64,000 bases of DNA from Cohnella sp. AR92 (GCF_003990975.1 NZ_RZJR01000012.1:1-64000), one strand, 5' to 3'; positions 34,306 to 43,651 are shown, counted from the stretch's first letter. Notes: generated by a model not told the origin, from the letters alone. A program made the numbers and translations.

Positions 34306-35238
34306 ATGACGGAACCGGTGACGTTTGAGGCTTTCCGCGAGAAGTTCGGGAGCGTGCAGGCTTGTGTCGAGGCGTTATTTCAGGCTCGTTGGCCGGATGG
34401 GTACCGCTGTCCGATCTGTCGTCATTCCCGGTACTATTTAACGCGCACGCGTCGACTTCCGCTCTTTGAGTGCAAGGCTTGCCGTCACCAAACGTCTATT
34501 ATTGCCGGCACGGTTATTGAAGGCAGCTCGACATCGCTCACTAAGTGGTTTCAGGCCATGTTTCTGCTGGCGCAGCCAGGCGGAATCAGTTCGTTGCGGC
34601 TTTCCGAGATTCTGGAGGTAACCTACAAAACGGCCTGGCTCCTCTCCCACAAAATTCGAGTGGCGATGCAATCTGCTGAACAATCGGAGCTATTGGCGGA
34701 CGCGGTTCGAATGGAGTCGTTCGGGTACGGCACCAGCAACTTTCTTAACGCGCACCAGCCTCTTATGCTCGGCGGTTCCTTCAATGATGCGGGAGATCTT
34801 CAGGGGATCAAGATGCAGCAGCCCGATCCCGACCATGTGCGGATGCCCGAACGGACGATCAACAAAGAGGGCTATCAGGCTTTTCGATCCAACCAGGTGA
34901 GAAGCGAGAGCGTGGATTCTTTTCCATTCTACGCCAAGGCGCATCCTAAGCTAAGCCCGTATCGGCGCCAATTGAAGCTTTGGCTGAATGATACGTTCGG
35001 CGGAATAGGAGCGAAGCATTTGCAAGCCTATTTGAATGAGTTTTGTTTTCGTGCCAATGCGATGCTGGGGAAAAGCGGTGCAGCCATCTTCCAATCCTTG
35101 CTCTCTTGGTGCGCCACAACCTCCGTATGCACCTATTCCATTCTGACAAGCCCCCGACGTACCTTGCCAGTTGCTTGGCGGGTTTTCGGCTCGAAGTCGA
35201 AGTGGCTGAAGTGGCACAGACGCGCTTGGAGTTACTGA
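34306..35238 (+). CDS. IS1595-like transposase with zinc ribbon, probably inactive
   Basis: The 310-residue protein has the IS1595 N-terminal zinc ribbon (YRCPICRH ... FECKACRHQ, about 38-70) and the family C-terminal helix HLQAYLNEFCFRANAM that carries the acidic E. The usual DE-x-Y-x-GGK block around the first D reads ADAVRMESFG instead, and the second D region (SDGW type) reads NKEGYQAF. Two of three catalytic positions therefore look lost. Terminal repeats were not found. The start follows AAGGGGGTG. Confidence 0.7.
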   Translation: MTEPVTFEAFREKFGSVQACVEALFQARWPDGYRCPICRHSRYYLTRTRRLPLFECKACRHQTSIIAGTVIEGSSTSLTKWFQAMFLLAQPGGISSLRLSEILEVTYKTAWLLSHKIRVAMQSAEQSELLADAVRMESFGYGTSNFLNAHQPLMLGGSFNDAGDLQGIKMQQPDPDHVRMPERTINKEGYQAFRSNQVRSESVDSFPFYAKAHPKLSPYRRQLKLWLNDTFGGIGAKHLQAYLNEFCFRANAMLGKSGAAIFQSLLSWCATTSVCTYSILTSPRRTLPVAWRVFGSKSKWLKWHRRAWSY

Positions 35239-35282
35239 GAGTAATTCCAGTCGAGGACTCGCTTTGCGTACCCGTACCTATT

Positions 35283-35309
35283 CTTCTGAGAAGAGGGGAT
35301 AGTGGGTTG
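35283..35309 (+). repeat. Single copy of the 31-bp repeat family
   Basis: TTCTGAGAAGAGGGGATAGTGG shares the CTGAG-N5-GGGATAG core with the array at 16.8 kb. It sits between the transposase-like gene and the convergent 101-aa gene. Nothing else is seen in 35239-35430. Confidence 0.6.
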
Positions 35310-35430
35310 AAAATGAATTTGGATAAGATGGATTTGGATAGGCGAGAGCGTCCCCGAATAAGAAAGAGCCTCCCCTACCACGAAGGCAAGAGGAGGAATT
35401 ACTAGCGCTACGAGAAGCAAGGCTAGCGAA

Positions 35431-35736
35431 TTAGTTCTCGATCCAGCGAATGAGGACGAAATGCAGTTTGGTCGTGAGGATCGGAATGAGCTCGCCCAAC
35501 GTTCCTATGAAGGGGGTTAGCTGGTGCGTGCCTTTGGGACCGACAATCTTAAGGGTGTATTGGTTAAGGCCGCGATCCAACTGGGTGAAGATGGCTCGAG
35601 GGGCTTCTTTGCCGTCCTCAACGGAATAGACGACGAGCTGTTTGTTTACTTTGACGCGGACAAACAGGTGAGTGAATTGCATGGTATGCAAGGTTCTTTG
35701 CAGGAAGGTATGACCGAGGTAGAGAGGGAAATTCAT
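35431..35736 (-). CDS. Hypothetical protein beside the transposase-like gene
   Basis: I do not recognise this 101-residue soluble protein. It looks beta-rich (THLFVRVKVNKQLVVYSVED) with an aromatic N-terminus. The ATG follows TAGGAGG by eight bases, and a good promoter lies upstream, so it is likely expressed. Base composition is lower in GC than the flanking genes, in line with arrival together with the mobile remnant. Confidence 0.6.
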   Translation of the reverse strand: MNFPLYLGHTFLQRTLHTMQFTHLFVRVKVNKQLVVYSVEDGKEAPRAIFTQLDRGLNQYTLKIVGPKGTHQLTPFIGTLGELIPILTTKLHFVLIRWIEN

Positions 35737-35831
35737 TCGAACGTCCTCCTAGGCGGCAGGTTGGGTTCGATATCTCCATTGGTTATGTAGGAAAGCGACA
35801 GAGCGGGTCTGGCGGTATCAAACACAATACT

Positions 35832-35860
35832 AAAATAGCAAAATTAGACAAAATTTTCAA
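35832..35860 (-). promoter_or_regulatory. Sigma-A promoter of the 101-aa gene (minus strand)
   Basis: Read on the minus strand: TTGAAA, a 17-base spacer and TATTTT. The region is strikingly AT-rich. Confidence 0.55.
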
Positions 35861-35864
35861 TCTA

Positions 35865-37073
35865 TTACGCCGAGAGTTTTCTCTTTGTTGGACGAGCTGG
35901 AATGAAGGCGACAATCGGCAACGCCAATAGAACGATCGCGATCAAGGTGCCTATGGCGAGAAGACGATGGTCGAGCAGAGCTTGTACGGCAAGCGTCAGG
36001 ACGATGCCGCCGAGGTTGCCGAACATGAGCAGGACGCCAGCTACGGAGCCGGCTTCCTTCGGCGGCGACTCCCTCTCGGCGGATGACAGGATGACCGGCA
36101 AGTTAGCCAGCAGCATAAAGCCTGTTAAGCTGAACAGGCAGAAGAACAGCCACAAGGGCGCGCCGGCCGCCAAGCCGGTTAGGGCGGCGGCGCTGATAAG
36201 AAGCGATGCGGACAGCACGTAGCGCGCTCGCGGTCCTTTGTCGGCCCAGCCGGGGACGATCGCGGCGCCGACGATGCCGGCGAGGGTCATTGCGCCGATG
36301 CCGAGGCCGACTTCAGCAGAGGTGATGCCGATTGCTTCGGAGAGCACCTCCAGCCAGGTGGTGAGGGTAACGAACAGGCCGAAACCGGCGAACAATAGCA
36401 GGCTGTACAGCCGGACGAAGCGGTAAGACCAGATGGAACGAACGGCGGAGAAGAACGGCTCCTCTTCGGTTTGGATCTCGTATAAAGCCGGCTTTTTTAT
36501 AGCAACCAGGAAGAAGAACGCGGGAACGACGGCGAGGACGGCTTGAACGATATGGACGGTCGCGAGTCCTCCCCGATTCATGAGGAATGGAGCGGTTACG
36601 GACGAGATAAGGATGCCCACGAACAGGCTGGCCGTGCCGATGGCGATGGCTGTCGGACGTTTGGCCGGTTCAACGTGCTGGGCGGCTAGCTTATTGATGG
36701 CGTTGAGGACAAGCGGCTGAGCGACGGAGACCAGAAGCTGACCGGCCAGCGCATATTCATAGCCGGGGAAGAGGCGGACGATCGCCCCGACCCCGGTCAA
36801 GGAGGCGCCCCAGGCGAGCGTATGGTTGAACCTCTTGTCCGCCCAATAGCCGAATGGAATGGCAAGGAGAACGTAGAGCAGCGGGTACACTTGAGCAAGC
36901 CAGCCGACGGCGTCGACCGAGACGCCCCATTCCTCCGCGGAAGCGGTCGTGATGGGGGTGTAAGTCACCCATAGCAGTTGTGTCGCACCGGCAAGAAACG
37001 CGTAGGCGACAATAACGGACCACCGGGTTCCCGCATGCGCAGCCGATGAAGTCGAGGAGGACACGGCACTCAC
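35865..37073 (-). CDS. MFS transporter
   Basis: The 402-residue protein has 12 predicted membrane segments, the major-facilitator loop FGYWADKRFNHTLAW between segments 2 and 3, and a central cytoplasmic loop near EEEPFF. The substrate is not evident. The GTG start overlaps the stop of the oxidase gene (GTGA); a second GTG nine bases on has better spacing to AAGGAG. It is the last gene of a coupled trio, so it may export or import the trio's compound. Confidence 0.88.
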   Translation of the reverse strand: MSAVSSSTSSAAHAGTRWSVIVAYAFLAGATQLLWVTYTPITTASAEEWGVSVDAVGWLAQVYPLLYVLLAIPFGYWADKRFNHTLAWGASLTGVGAIVRLFPGYEYALAGQLLVSVAQPLVLNAINKLAAQHVEPAKRPTAIAIGTASLFVGILISSVTAPFLMNRGGLATVHIVQAVLAVVPAFFFLVAIKKPALYEIQTEEEPFFSAVRSIWSYRFVRLYSLLLFAGFGLFVTLTTWLEVLSEAIGITSAEVGLGIGAMTLAGIVGAAIVPGWADKGPRARYVLSASLLISAAALTGLAAGAPLWLFFCLFSLTGFMLLANLPVILSSAERESPPKEAGSVAGVLLMFGNLGGIVLTLAVQALLDHRLLAIGTLIAIVLLALPIVAFIPARPTKRKLSA

Positions 37074-38413
37074 TCCTTGGGGTCAGGGTGTGAATCGTTT
37101 GCCCCGGAGACGGGGATAAACAGGTCTCGCAAATGCTCGTTCAAGAAGAGTCCCTCCGGATCGAATTCGCTTCTGAGGTCTAGGAACTGTTGCCAGCGCG
37201 GGTAGCGGTCGCGCAGCTGGGATTCCTTGAGCGTGTGCAGCTTGCCCCAATGAGGCCGTCCGCCGTGGCGAAGGAAAATCTCTTCCATGGCCGCGAAGTA
37301 GGACCGGTATGGCATTCCCTTATACATATGTACCGCAATATAGGCGGAGTCCCGTCCGGAAGCCGGGCTTAGCCAGATATCGTCTCCTCTAACGTAACGG
37401 CATTCGATAGGGAAGTGAACGGCGAATCGTTCGCGTTCCATGACTTCTCGCATCTCTCTGATGACGCTCGCCATGGCGTCGGCGGGGAGGTTGTATTCCA
37501 TCTCGTTGAAACGTACGAGCCGCTTGGTCGCGAAGATGCGGTGGCTGTAGTCCACCTTGCGGAAGACGGGGACGCTAGACGCGCTTATACGGCTTACGGG
37601 CTTCGTCAGACGGGGGAATCGGCGGCATAGGCCGGACATGGCGCCGAATACGCCGTTCTCGAGGACCATCTCGCTCAGGTAATCCCGAATCGGCCGCGAG
37701 GTGATTCGATCCTCCGTCTCATCCATGAATTTGATCTGGCAGGTCTCCGCGTAGGGAAACCAGTAGAATTCGAAATGGCGATGCCCGGTCCGGAATTCGT
37801 CCAATCGGTCCAAGCATTCGGACAAAGGAATGCGAGAGCTGCGATATTCCAACTTATAGGAGGAACGGAGCCGAAGCGTGACTTGGGCGACGATGCCAAG
37901 AACGCCGAGAGAGACTTGGAGCGCGCCGAAGATGTCCGGCGACGACTCGGCATCCAACTGCCGAATGTCGCCGTTGCCGTCGACGATGGTCATCCCTAGT
38001 AATTGGGTGGCGATGGTGCCCAGGTGAATGCCGGTTCCATGGGTGCCCGTGCTGATGGCGCCGGCAATGGATTGAACGTCGATATCTCCTAGATTCTCTT
38101 GAGCTAAGTCTTCGGCGTGAAGCAGCTCGCCGAGCAGCTTGAGCTTGGTTCCGGCCCAGACGGTAGCGGTGCGCGCCTCCGAATCCACGGAGACGATTCC
38201 CTGAAGGTTGTCCAAGGAGACGAGCAGATCGTTCGTCGCGGCGACGGGGGTGAAGGAGTGCCCGGAGCCGACCACGCGGAGCTTTCGGCCTTCGTTCTTG
38301 CACTTGCGGACGAGCTCCGCGATCTCTTCGATACTGGACGGGGATACGACCTGCTTAGGCGAGGCGACGACGCTCCCGGACCAGTTGCTCCAACTCGGCG
38401 CTGGCTTACTCAT
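37070..38413 (-). CDS. FAD-linked D-arabinono-1,4-lactone oxidase-family enzyme
   Basis: The 447-residue protein has an N-terminal FAD (PCMH) domain with VGSGHSFTPVA near 48 (the His that carries FAD covalently in alditol oxidases), then ISTGTHGTG near 118. The C-terminal ALO domain holds HWGKLH and ends with FDPEGLFLNEHL. It would oxidise an alditol or aldonolactone with oxygen. It is coupled by four-base overlaps to the genes on both sides. Confidence 0.88.
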   Translation of the reverse strand: MSKPAPSWSNWSGSVVASPKQVVSPSSIEEIAELVRKCKNEGRKLRVVGSGHSFTPVAATNDLLVSLDNLQGIVSVDSEARTATVWAGTKLKLLGELLHAEDLAQENLGDIDVQSIAGAISTGTHGTGIHLGTIATQLLGMTIVDGNGDIRQLDAESSPDIFGALQVSLGVLGIVAQVTLRLRSSYKLEYRSSRIPLSECLDRLDEFRTGHRHFEFYWFPYAETCQIKFMDETEDRITSRPIRDYLSEMVLENGVFGAMSGLCRRFPRLTKPVSRISASSVPVFRKVDYSHRIFATKRLVRFNEMEYNLPADAMASVIREMREVMERERFAVHFPIECRYVRGDDIWLSPASGRDSAYIAVHMYKGMPYRSYFAAMEEIFLRHGGRPHWGKLHTLKESQLRDRYPRWQQFLDLRSEFDPEGLFLNEHLRDLFIPVSGANDSHPDPKE

Positions 38414-39603
38414 AGGAAACACTCTCCCATTCCGCGGTAAGTCTCGTATTCGGCGACGACAGCTCCGTTCGATACGGCATATAGACGATCGAATCTCTCG
38501 CACAGCTCCCCGGCTTTCGCATGGCGGAAGAAGACGGGATCGCCTATCGAGAGAGGGATGCCGCCTCGGTAACGGAGCGGAGTCTGCACCTCGCCGGCGC
38601 CTTCTCTTGCCATGAGCTGCATGCCTGCCGGGAGATACGGCTTGGGAAGCTTCTCGTTGCCGGGCGAGCCGGAAGCGACGTAGCCTCCCCCAAGACAAGT
38701 ATAGATGTCCGGAGCTGGCTTGCGAACGATAGAAACGGCGAAGCCGGCGGCCGGGTCGTAGCGGAACGAACGATACGCGTCGAACAGCAGCGGGGAATAG
38801 AAGCCGGAGCCGGCGGTGATCTCCGTGACTCCGGGCTCCAGCCGCGAACTGGCGAAGCTCCCCGTTCCGCCCGCATTGACGAAGCGAAGCGGGATTCCGG
38901 CCGAGCGGATGCCTTCCAGCACCTCGGCTCGCCTTCTTGCGACCTCGCCGATGGAGCGTTTCTTGAGAAGCCGGATGACGCGGTTCTGAAGGGCTTGACC
39001 GGGTACGTTGTCTCCGAGCCCGGCGATCTGGGCTTCGTAGCCCATGATTCCTTCGAGGCGAAGCAGGCTCGAAGAGGAGATGCGTTCGACGAGCGGAGCG
39101 GCCTGCGACCAGCCGCCGACCGGCGAACGCCATACGCCGAAGCGAAGGCCGGGGTAGGAGGTGGACATATCGATATCGAGGCAAACCGGCACTCGGACGC
39201 CGACGACTCGAGCGATACGTTCGATATGCTCCAGGTGCTCGAGAGAGTCGATCATGAGCACGATGGACCGTCCTTCGCCGACAAGACGGGCGATTCCTTC
39301 GATCTCGTCGCGGTTCCAGATCGGATAGCCGAGCAGCAGGTCGTCGAAGCCCTGACCGGCGAGCCAGATCGCTTCCCTGCCGGCGTAGCACATGATTCCT
39401 TGGAAGACGGGGCCGGAGTCCAGGATCCGTTGCAGCGCCTCTACGCAGCGGACGGACTTGCTGGCGATCCGGACGCGTTTGTCGCCCGCGGCTTCCGCGA
39501 TCGCCTTCGCATTGGCATCGAACAGATCCAAGTCCAGATAAGCAAAGGGCGTCGGAAGCCCTTCGAACACGCTTCGATAGTAACCGTACTCCGGGACGCT
39601 CAT
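38410..39603 (-). CDS. PLP-dependent alanine racemase/D-threonine aldolase-type enzyme
   Basis: The 397-residue TIM-barrel PLP protein has FAYLDLDLFDANA near residue 20 and KSVRCVEALQR with the PLP lysine in RIASKS near 50. GYEAQIAGLGDN lies in the middle, and FVNAGGTGS and a late GDPVFFRHAKAGE are metal- or PLP-site motifs of D-threonine aldolases. Similar proteins are annotated as amino-acid deaminase/aldolase. The ATG at 39603 follows GAGGTG; the upstream TTG has no usable site. Confidence 0.82.
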   Translation of the reverse strand: MSVPEYGYYRSVFEGLPTPFAYLDLDLFDANAKAIAEAAGDKRVRIASKSVRCVEALQRILDSGPVFQGIMCYAGREAIWLAGQGFDDLLLGYPIWNRDEIEGIARLVGEGRSIVLMIDSLEHLEHIERIARVVGVRVPVCLDIDMSTSYPGLRFGVWRSPVGGWSQAAPLVERISSSSLLRLEGIMGYEAQIAGLGDNVPGQALQNRVIRLLKKRSIGEVARRRAEVLEGIRSAGIPLRFVNAGGTGSFASSRLEPGVTEITAGSGFYSPLLFDAYRSFRYDPAAGFAVSIVRKPAPDIYTCLGGGYVASGSPGNEKLPKPYLPAGMQLMAREGAGEVQTPLRYRGGIPLSIGDPVFFRHAKAGELCERFDRLYAVSNGAVVAEYETYRGMGECFL

Positions 39604-39730
39604 CTCGCACCTCGCCATTTGTTTTTTACACAATTCTACGTATTCAGACAAATCCCTTTTTTCCTACTAACTTATGTTACTCTTCTTCCCGATAAGGTTA
39701 GAATAGTAGATGAAAAAAGGAGGAACGAGA

Positions 39731-40630
39731 ATGGCGATCGAGATCGGACTCGCGGGCTGGGGCGACCACGACAGCTTGTACCTATCGGCTCCCAAGAGCA
39801 AAGACAAGCTTCGAATGTACGCCCGTCACTTTCCTCTGGTGGAGGTCGACAGCTCCTTCTACGCCATCCAACCGCCCGAGCGGATGGCGAAATGGGTGGA
39901 TGACACGCCGGATGGCTTCGGATTTATCGTGAAGGCCTATCAGGAGATGACAGGGCATCAACGCGGCCAGCCTTACTATAAGGAAGCGGATGAGATGTAC
40001 TCGGCTTTTCGGGAGTCGCTGGCCCCCTTGATCGAGAGAGGCAAGCTTCGGGCGGCGCTGTTCCAATACCCGCCTTGGTTCAACTGCACCCGCGATGCCG
40101 TTAACCTGCTGAGGGAAACCAAGCGAAGAATGGACGGAATCCCTTGCGCGCTGGAATTCCGGCATCAGAGCTGGTTCCAGCCGGAATTCCTGGAGAAGAC
40201 GCTGGCTTTCATGCGCGAGGAGGGCTGGATCCACAGCGTCTGCGACGAGCCGCAGGCGGGGGAAGGCTCGATCCCGGCGGTCCCGGAGGCGACCGATCCG
40301 GAATACACGATCGTCCGGTTCCACGGGCGGAACGGCACCGGTTGGAACAACTGGGGAGGGGCGGATTGGCGCGCGGTCCGCTATTTATACCGGTACAGCG
40401 AGGAAGAACTGGAGGGCTGGCGTCGTCGGCTGGAGGAGCTGGAGACGCAGAGCAAGACGGTGGGGATCGTCTTCAACAACAACTCCGGAGGAGACGCCGC
40501 GGACAACGCGAAGCTTCTCATGGCCATGCTGGGGCAGAGGACCCCGGATGGCAAGGATCCGCTGGAGCGGGAAGAGCAGGCATCCAAGGAGCCGGAGCCC
40601 GAACAGTTGGATTTGTTTGATTCCTTGTAA
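39731..40630 (+). CDS. DUF72 (YunF/YecE-like) protein with clamp-binding-like tail
   Basis: The 299-residue TIM-barrel DUF72 protein has GLAGWGDHDSLY at the start, VEVDSSFYAI near 37, and CALEFRHQSWF near 140. TIVRFHGRN and VGIVFNNNSGGDAADNA toward the end are the family's conserved strands. The C-terminus EQLDLFDSL contains QLDLF, matching the sliding-clamp-binding consensus QL(S/D)LF. Function is unknown; nucleic-acid metabolism is suspected for the family. The start follows AAAGGAGG. Confidence 0.88.
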   Translation: MAIEIGLAGWGDHDSLYLSAPKSKDKLRMYARHFPLVEVDSSFYAIQPPERMAKWVDDTPDGFGFIVKAYQEMTGHQRGQPYYKEADEMYSAFRESLAPLIERGKLRAALFQYPPWFNCTRDAVNLLRETKRRMDGIPCALEFRHQSWFQPEFLEKTLAFMREEGWIHSVCDEPQAGEGSIPAVPEATDPEYTIVRFHGRNGTGWNNWGGADWRAVRYLYRYSEEELEGWRRRLEELETQSKTVGIVFNNNSGGDAADNAKLLMAMLGQRTPDGKDPLEREEQASKEPEPEQLDLFDSL

Positions 40631-40670
40631 TGTTCGTTAGTTAGGATCTAAGCGCCTATCGGCTTGGCTA

Positions 40671-40699
40671 TTGGCGGGGAGAAGGAGACAGGCTATAAT
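40671..40699 (+). promoter_or_regulatory. Sigma-A promoter of the MFS gene at 40741
   Basis: TTGGCG (40671-40676), a 17-base spacer and TATAAT (40694-40699). Confidence 0.7.
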
Positions 40700-40740
40700 C
40701 AAGCTTATTGTCTTAAATCGCACATCAGGAGCAAGGAATC

Positions 40741-41877
40741 ATGCCAATCGCTTATCGCCTTCGGGCGCTGAACTTCTTCTACTTCTCGCTATTCTCCCTG
40801 TTCCTCTCGTTTCTGCCCGTGTATGCCAGCAAGATCGGCATCTCCGGCACGAAGATCGGCTTGATTCTCGGACTCGGCAGCGTCGTCTGCATCGTCTCGC
40901 AGCCGATGTGGGGCATCATCAGCGATAAGTTCCGCACGATCAAAAGGGTCCTGCTTCTGCTCTTCGTTCTCTCCGCGCTGGCGGGAACGCTGCTGTTCCG
41001 AAGCGACGAGCTATGGCTCTTCACCGCTCTGGTCGTGCTGATGAACATCGTCTTCATGCCGACGGACGCGTTGATGGAGACGCTCAACTACCAGACCTCG
41101 CAGAGGGAGGGAATCAGCTTCGGCTCCATCCGTACGTTCGGCTCGATGGGATACTCCGTGACCTCGCTCGTGGCGGGCTCTCTTCTGAAGTGGTGGGGAC
41201 TGGACAGCCTGGCATGGATTTTCCTAGCGGTAGCGGTGATCGCCTTCCTGCTCGGCTTCGGGGTAAGGGACGTGCCGGCCTCCTCGAAGCCGACCGCCTT
41301 CAAGCATCTCAAGGCTTTCCTCCTGCAGAGGCGCACGCTGGCTTTCTTCGCTTTGATCCTGATCGTGGCCATCCCGAACAAGATGAACGACATGTATATC
41401 GGTCTCTACATGGAAGAGCTGGGCGGCAACGTCCAATGGACAGGCATGGCTTGGTTCACGATGACGCTCGTCGAGACGCTCATGTTCGCGCTTAGCTCAA
41501 GGTTCATCAAGCCGGGCAAGGAAGGGCGGATTCTCGCGATCGCGGCGGGGCTGTACTCGCTTCGGTTCCTCCTCAGCTCGCTGGCTCCGAGTCCGCTGCT
41601 GCTCGTTCTGATCCAAGTGCTGCAAGGCTTCACCTTCGTCTTTTTCTACGCGGGTTCGATGCAGTTCCTGTACTCGATCGTCCCTGAGCAATGGAAGTCG
41701 ACCGGGCAAACGATGCTCACTCTTCTCTTCTTCGGAGTATCGGGAGTCGTCGGTTCGACGGCGGGGGGCTGGCTGTTCGACGAATTCGGCGGAGTCGTCC
41801 TCTACCGCTTCATGACCGGAATCGCTCTAGCGGGCTTCCTCTTCAGCTTGATGGTCGTTAGACGCCGAGGGGCGTAA
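40741..41877 (+). CDS. MFS transporter (MFS_1-like)
   Basis: The 378-residue protein has 12 predicted segments, with ISDKFRTIKRVLLL as the loop between segments 2 and 3 and SFGSIRTFGSMGYS in segment 4 as in the LacY-like MFS_1 group. The substrate is unknown. It stands alone between its own promoter and a terminator. The start follows AGGAG. Confidence 0.85.
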   Translation: MPIAYRLRALNFFYFSLFSLFLSFLPVYASKIGISGTKIGLILGLGSVVCIVSQPMWGIISDKFRTIKRVLLLLFVLSALAGTLLFRSDELWLFTALVVLMNIVFMPTDALMETLNYQTSQREGISFGSIRTFGSMGYSVTSLVAGSLLKWWGLDSLAWIFLAVAVIAFLLGFGVRDVPASSKPTAFKHLKAFLLQRRTLAFFALILIVAIPNKMNDMYIGLYMEELGGNVQWTGMAWFTMTLVETLMFALSSRFIKPGKEGRILAIAAGLYSLRFLLSSLAPSPLLLVLIQVLQGFTFVFFYAGSMQFLYSIVPEQWKSTGQTMLTLLFFGVSGVVGSTAGGWLFDEFGGVVLYRFMTGIALAGFLFSLMVVRRRGA

Positions 41878-41921
41878 CGGCAGACGGGAGGAATTCCGGG
41901 CAAAATCATCGTTCACCGAAG

Positions 41922-41947
41922 GCCTTCGTTTAACGGAGGCTTTTTTG
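41922..41947 (+). terminator. Terminator after the MFS gene
   Basis: GCCTTCG pairs with CGGAGGC around TTTAA, followed by six T. Confidence 0.85.
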
Positions 41948-42013
41948 GCTGATGCCAAGCTCGCCGGTGTTCCCTGCAGCCTCCGTAACGGGAACGCGCA
42001 TGGGCCGCTGCTC

Positions 42014-43651
42014 TTATCGTCTGCGAATCTCCTCCATCTGGAAGGCCACCCGAAAGCGCAAACTATCCGCAATGGAACGGAGAGGCCGGCCCGTCAGCTT
42101 CTCGCATTTCTCCAGCCTGTAAATGACGGTATTGCGGTGAAGGTAAAGCTGCTTGGCCGTGTCGGCAATGTGGCAGTGGTTCTCGTAGTAGACTCGCAGC
42201 GTTCGCTTTAGCTCGGTTTGCTCCGAGTCCTCGACGCGATTCAGCTCTCCGAACGTGTCTTGGATGAATTCGGAGATGTCGTCCGGAGGGAGCATGCGGA
42301 GAAGATCGCTCAGCTCTTTGACGTGATAGTACTGAACGAAACGCTGCTTCCGGCTCTGATAACCCGCTAGCAGCGCCTCTTGCGATTCTTGGTAAGACTC
42401 GGCAAGCTTCGTCAGGCGGTCGGCCGGATTGCCGATTCCGATGGAGAGGGAGATGCCGCCGCTCTGCCAGATTTGCTCCAGCATGCGCTGGAGGGCAAGC
42501 TCCAACGGTTCTTGCTTGCCGGAGCGGCCGCCGTCTTCCTCGCAAGGGAGCAGCATGACGAGCCCGTCTTGCTTCACGAACAGAATGAACGTCATTCCGC
42601 ATGCTTTGGCCTCTTGCTTCACTCGCTCATACAGATGCTCCTTATCCGGTTGCTGCCTCCGCGTCGTCGGCATTTCTTTCTCTGCTAAATCCTGCTTGAT
42701 AGTCGCGCACCGATATGTTTGATTGGCTAGCAGTCCGTAGCTTCGTCCCCGATTCGCGATGTCCGTATCCGACGCAAGGAGCCCTTCGACGACGTCGGAC
42801 AAGAAATCGTACTTGTACCGCCGGGATCGTTCCTTCACCGCTTGGCGCTTCATGAGCTCGAAGCTAATGACATTAACGGCCTGTTCGATCGTCAAATGGG
42901 AGAAGGCGCTCATCGGATTGTCTTCCGAAAGGATGAGCAGATACGCTTGTGGCTGATCGGTGTAAATCGGATAAGAAGTAAGGCGGGAATAGGGGGCGAG
43001 AGCCGGATCGCCGACTTCGCCGGAAGACATTCTATCGGCATCGGGAGGCCTCGGAATCCGAGAATGGCCAAGAGCGAGCAAACGCTCGTACATCTTAGGG
43101 GATAACCGGTCCGATTGGGCGAGCGGATCGCCGTTGCGCTGAACGAGCAGGAGCGGCAGCTCGAGCAGATCGGACAAGGCTTGAATCATATGCTGCAGGC
43201 TGTTGCCTTCGAGAATGATATTCGAGAACTTCCGATGGCTGTCCAGCGCATGGCGCAATTCGTCCGTTCGGAATTCCAGGATGCGGCCGAGCAGCTGCTG
43301 CACGGCTTCGCTTAAGGAGAAATCGACCGGAAGCTCGAGCAGGGGGAACTGAAGCCGGTCGGCTGCCTGCTTCGCCTCCTCGGGAATGCGCTCCAGGTAC
43401 CGCTTTGTCTTGATCCCCAAGCCGGAGCCTCCGCGCGCCGCCATCTCGGCGATCAGCTTGGTCAGAATGCCGGGCTCATCCTTGATCGCATAGGCGGTCG
43501 TCAACGTCAACTCGTTCGGCCTCAAGTAGTTCAGCACATCCGGCGAATCCATCATATTCACCGATTCGACGGTCCGGCTCAGCCCGGCTTCCCCCGCCGC
43601 GATGCGCACGTTCTTAAGCGTGGGCGTGTTTAGCAGATCCTCCAGTTTCAT
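42014..43651 (-). CDS. PucR-family transcriptional regulator
   Basis: The 545-residue protein has the PucR N-terminal ligand domain (LEDLLNTPTLKNVRIAAGEAG, then VNMMDSPDVLNYLRPNEL), a GGDEF-like middle region and the C-terminal helix-turn-helix with the family signature HRNTVIYRLEKCEKLTG near 510. In Bacillus PucR controls purine catabolism. It is divergent from a deaminase and purine-type importer, which it very likely regulates. The start follows GAGGGGAGG. Confidence 0.92.
   Translation of the reverse strand: MKLEDLLNTPTLKNVRIAAGEAGLSRTVESVNMMDSPDVLNYLRPNELTLTTAYAIKDEPGILTKLIAEMAARGGSGLGIKTKRYLERIPEEAKQAADRLQFPLLELPVDFSLSEAVQQLLGRILEFRTDELRHALDSHRKFSNIILEGNSLQHMIQALSDLLELPLLLVQRNGDPLAQSDRLSPKMYERLLALGHSRIPRPPDADRMSSGEVGDPALAPYSRLTSYPIYTDQPQAYLLILSEDNPMSAFSHLTIEQAVNVISFELMKRQAVKERSRRYKYDFLSDVVEGLLASDTDIANRGRSYGLLANQTYRCATIKQDLAEKEMPTTRRQQPDKEHLYERVKQEAKACGMTFILFVKQDGLVMLLPCEEDGGRSGKQEPLELALQRMLEQIWQSGGISLSIGIGNPADRLTKLAESYQESQEALLAGYQSRKQRFVQYYHVKELSDLLRMLPPDDISEFIQDTFGELNRVEDSEQTELKRTLRVYYENHCHIADTAKQLYLHRNTVIYRLEKCEKLTGRPLRSIADSLRFRVAFQMEEIRRR

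Noticed and set aside
38521..39903. 460-residue + strand open frame across the PLP-barrel enzyme gene
   Set aside because: Its composition is that of a shadow frame; the minus-strand frame has domain motifs and coupled overlaps with its neighbours.
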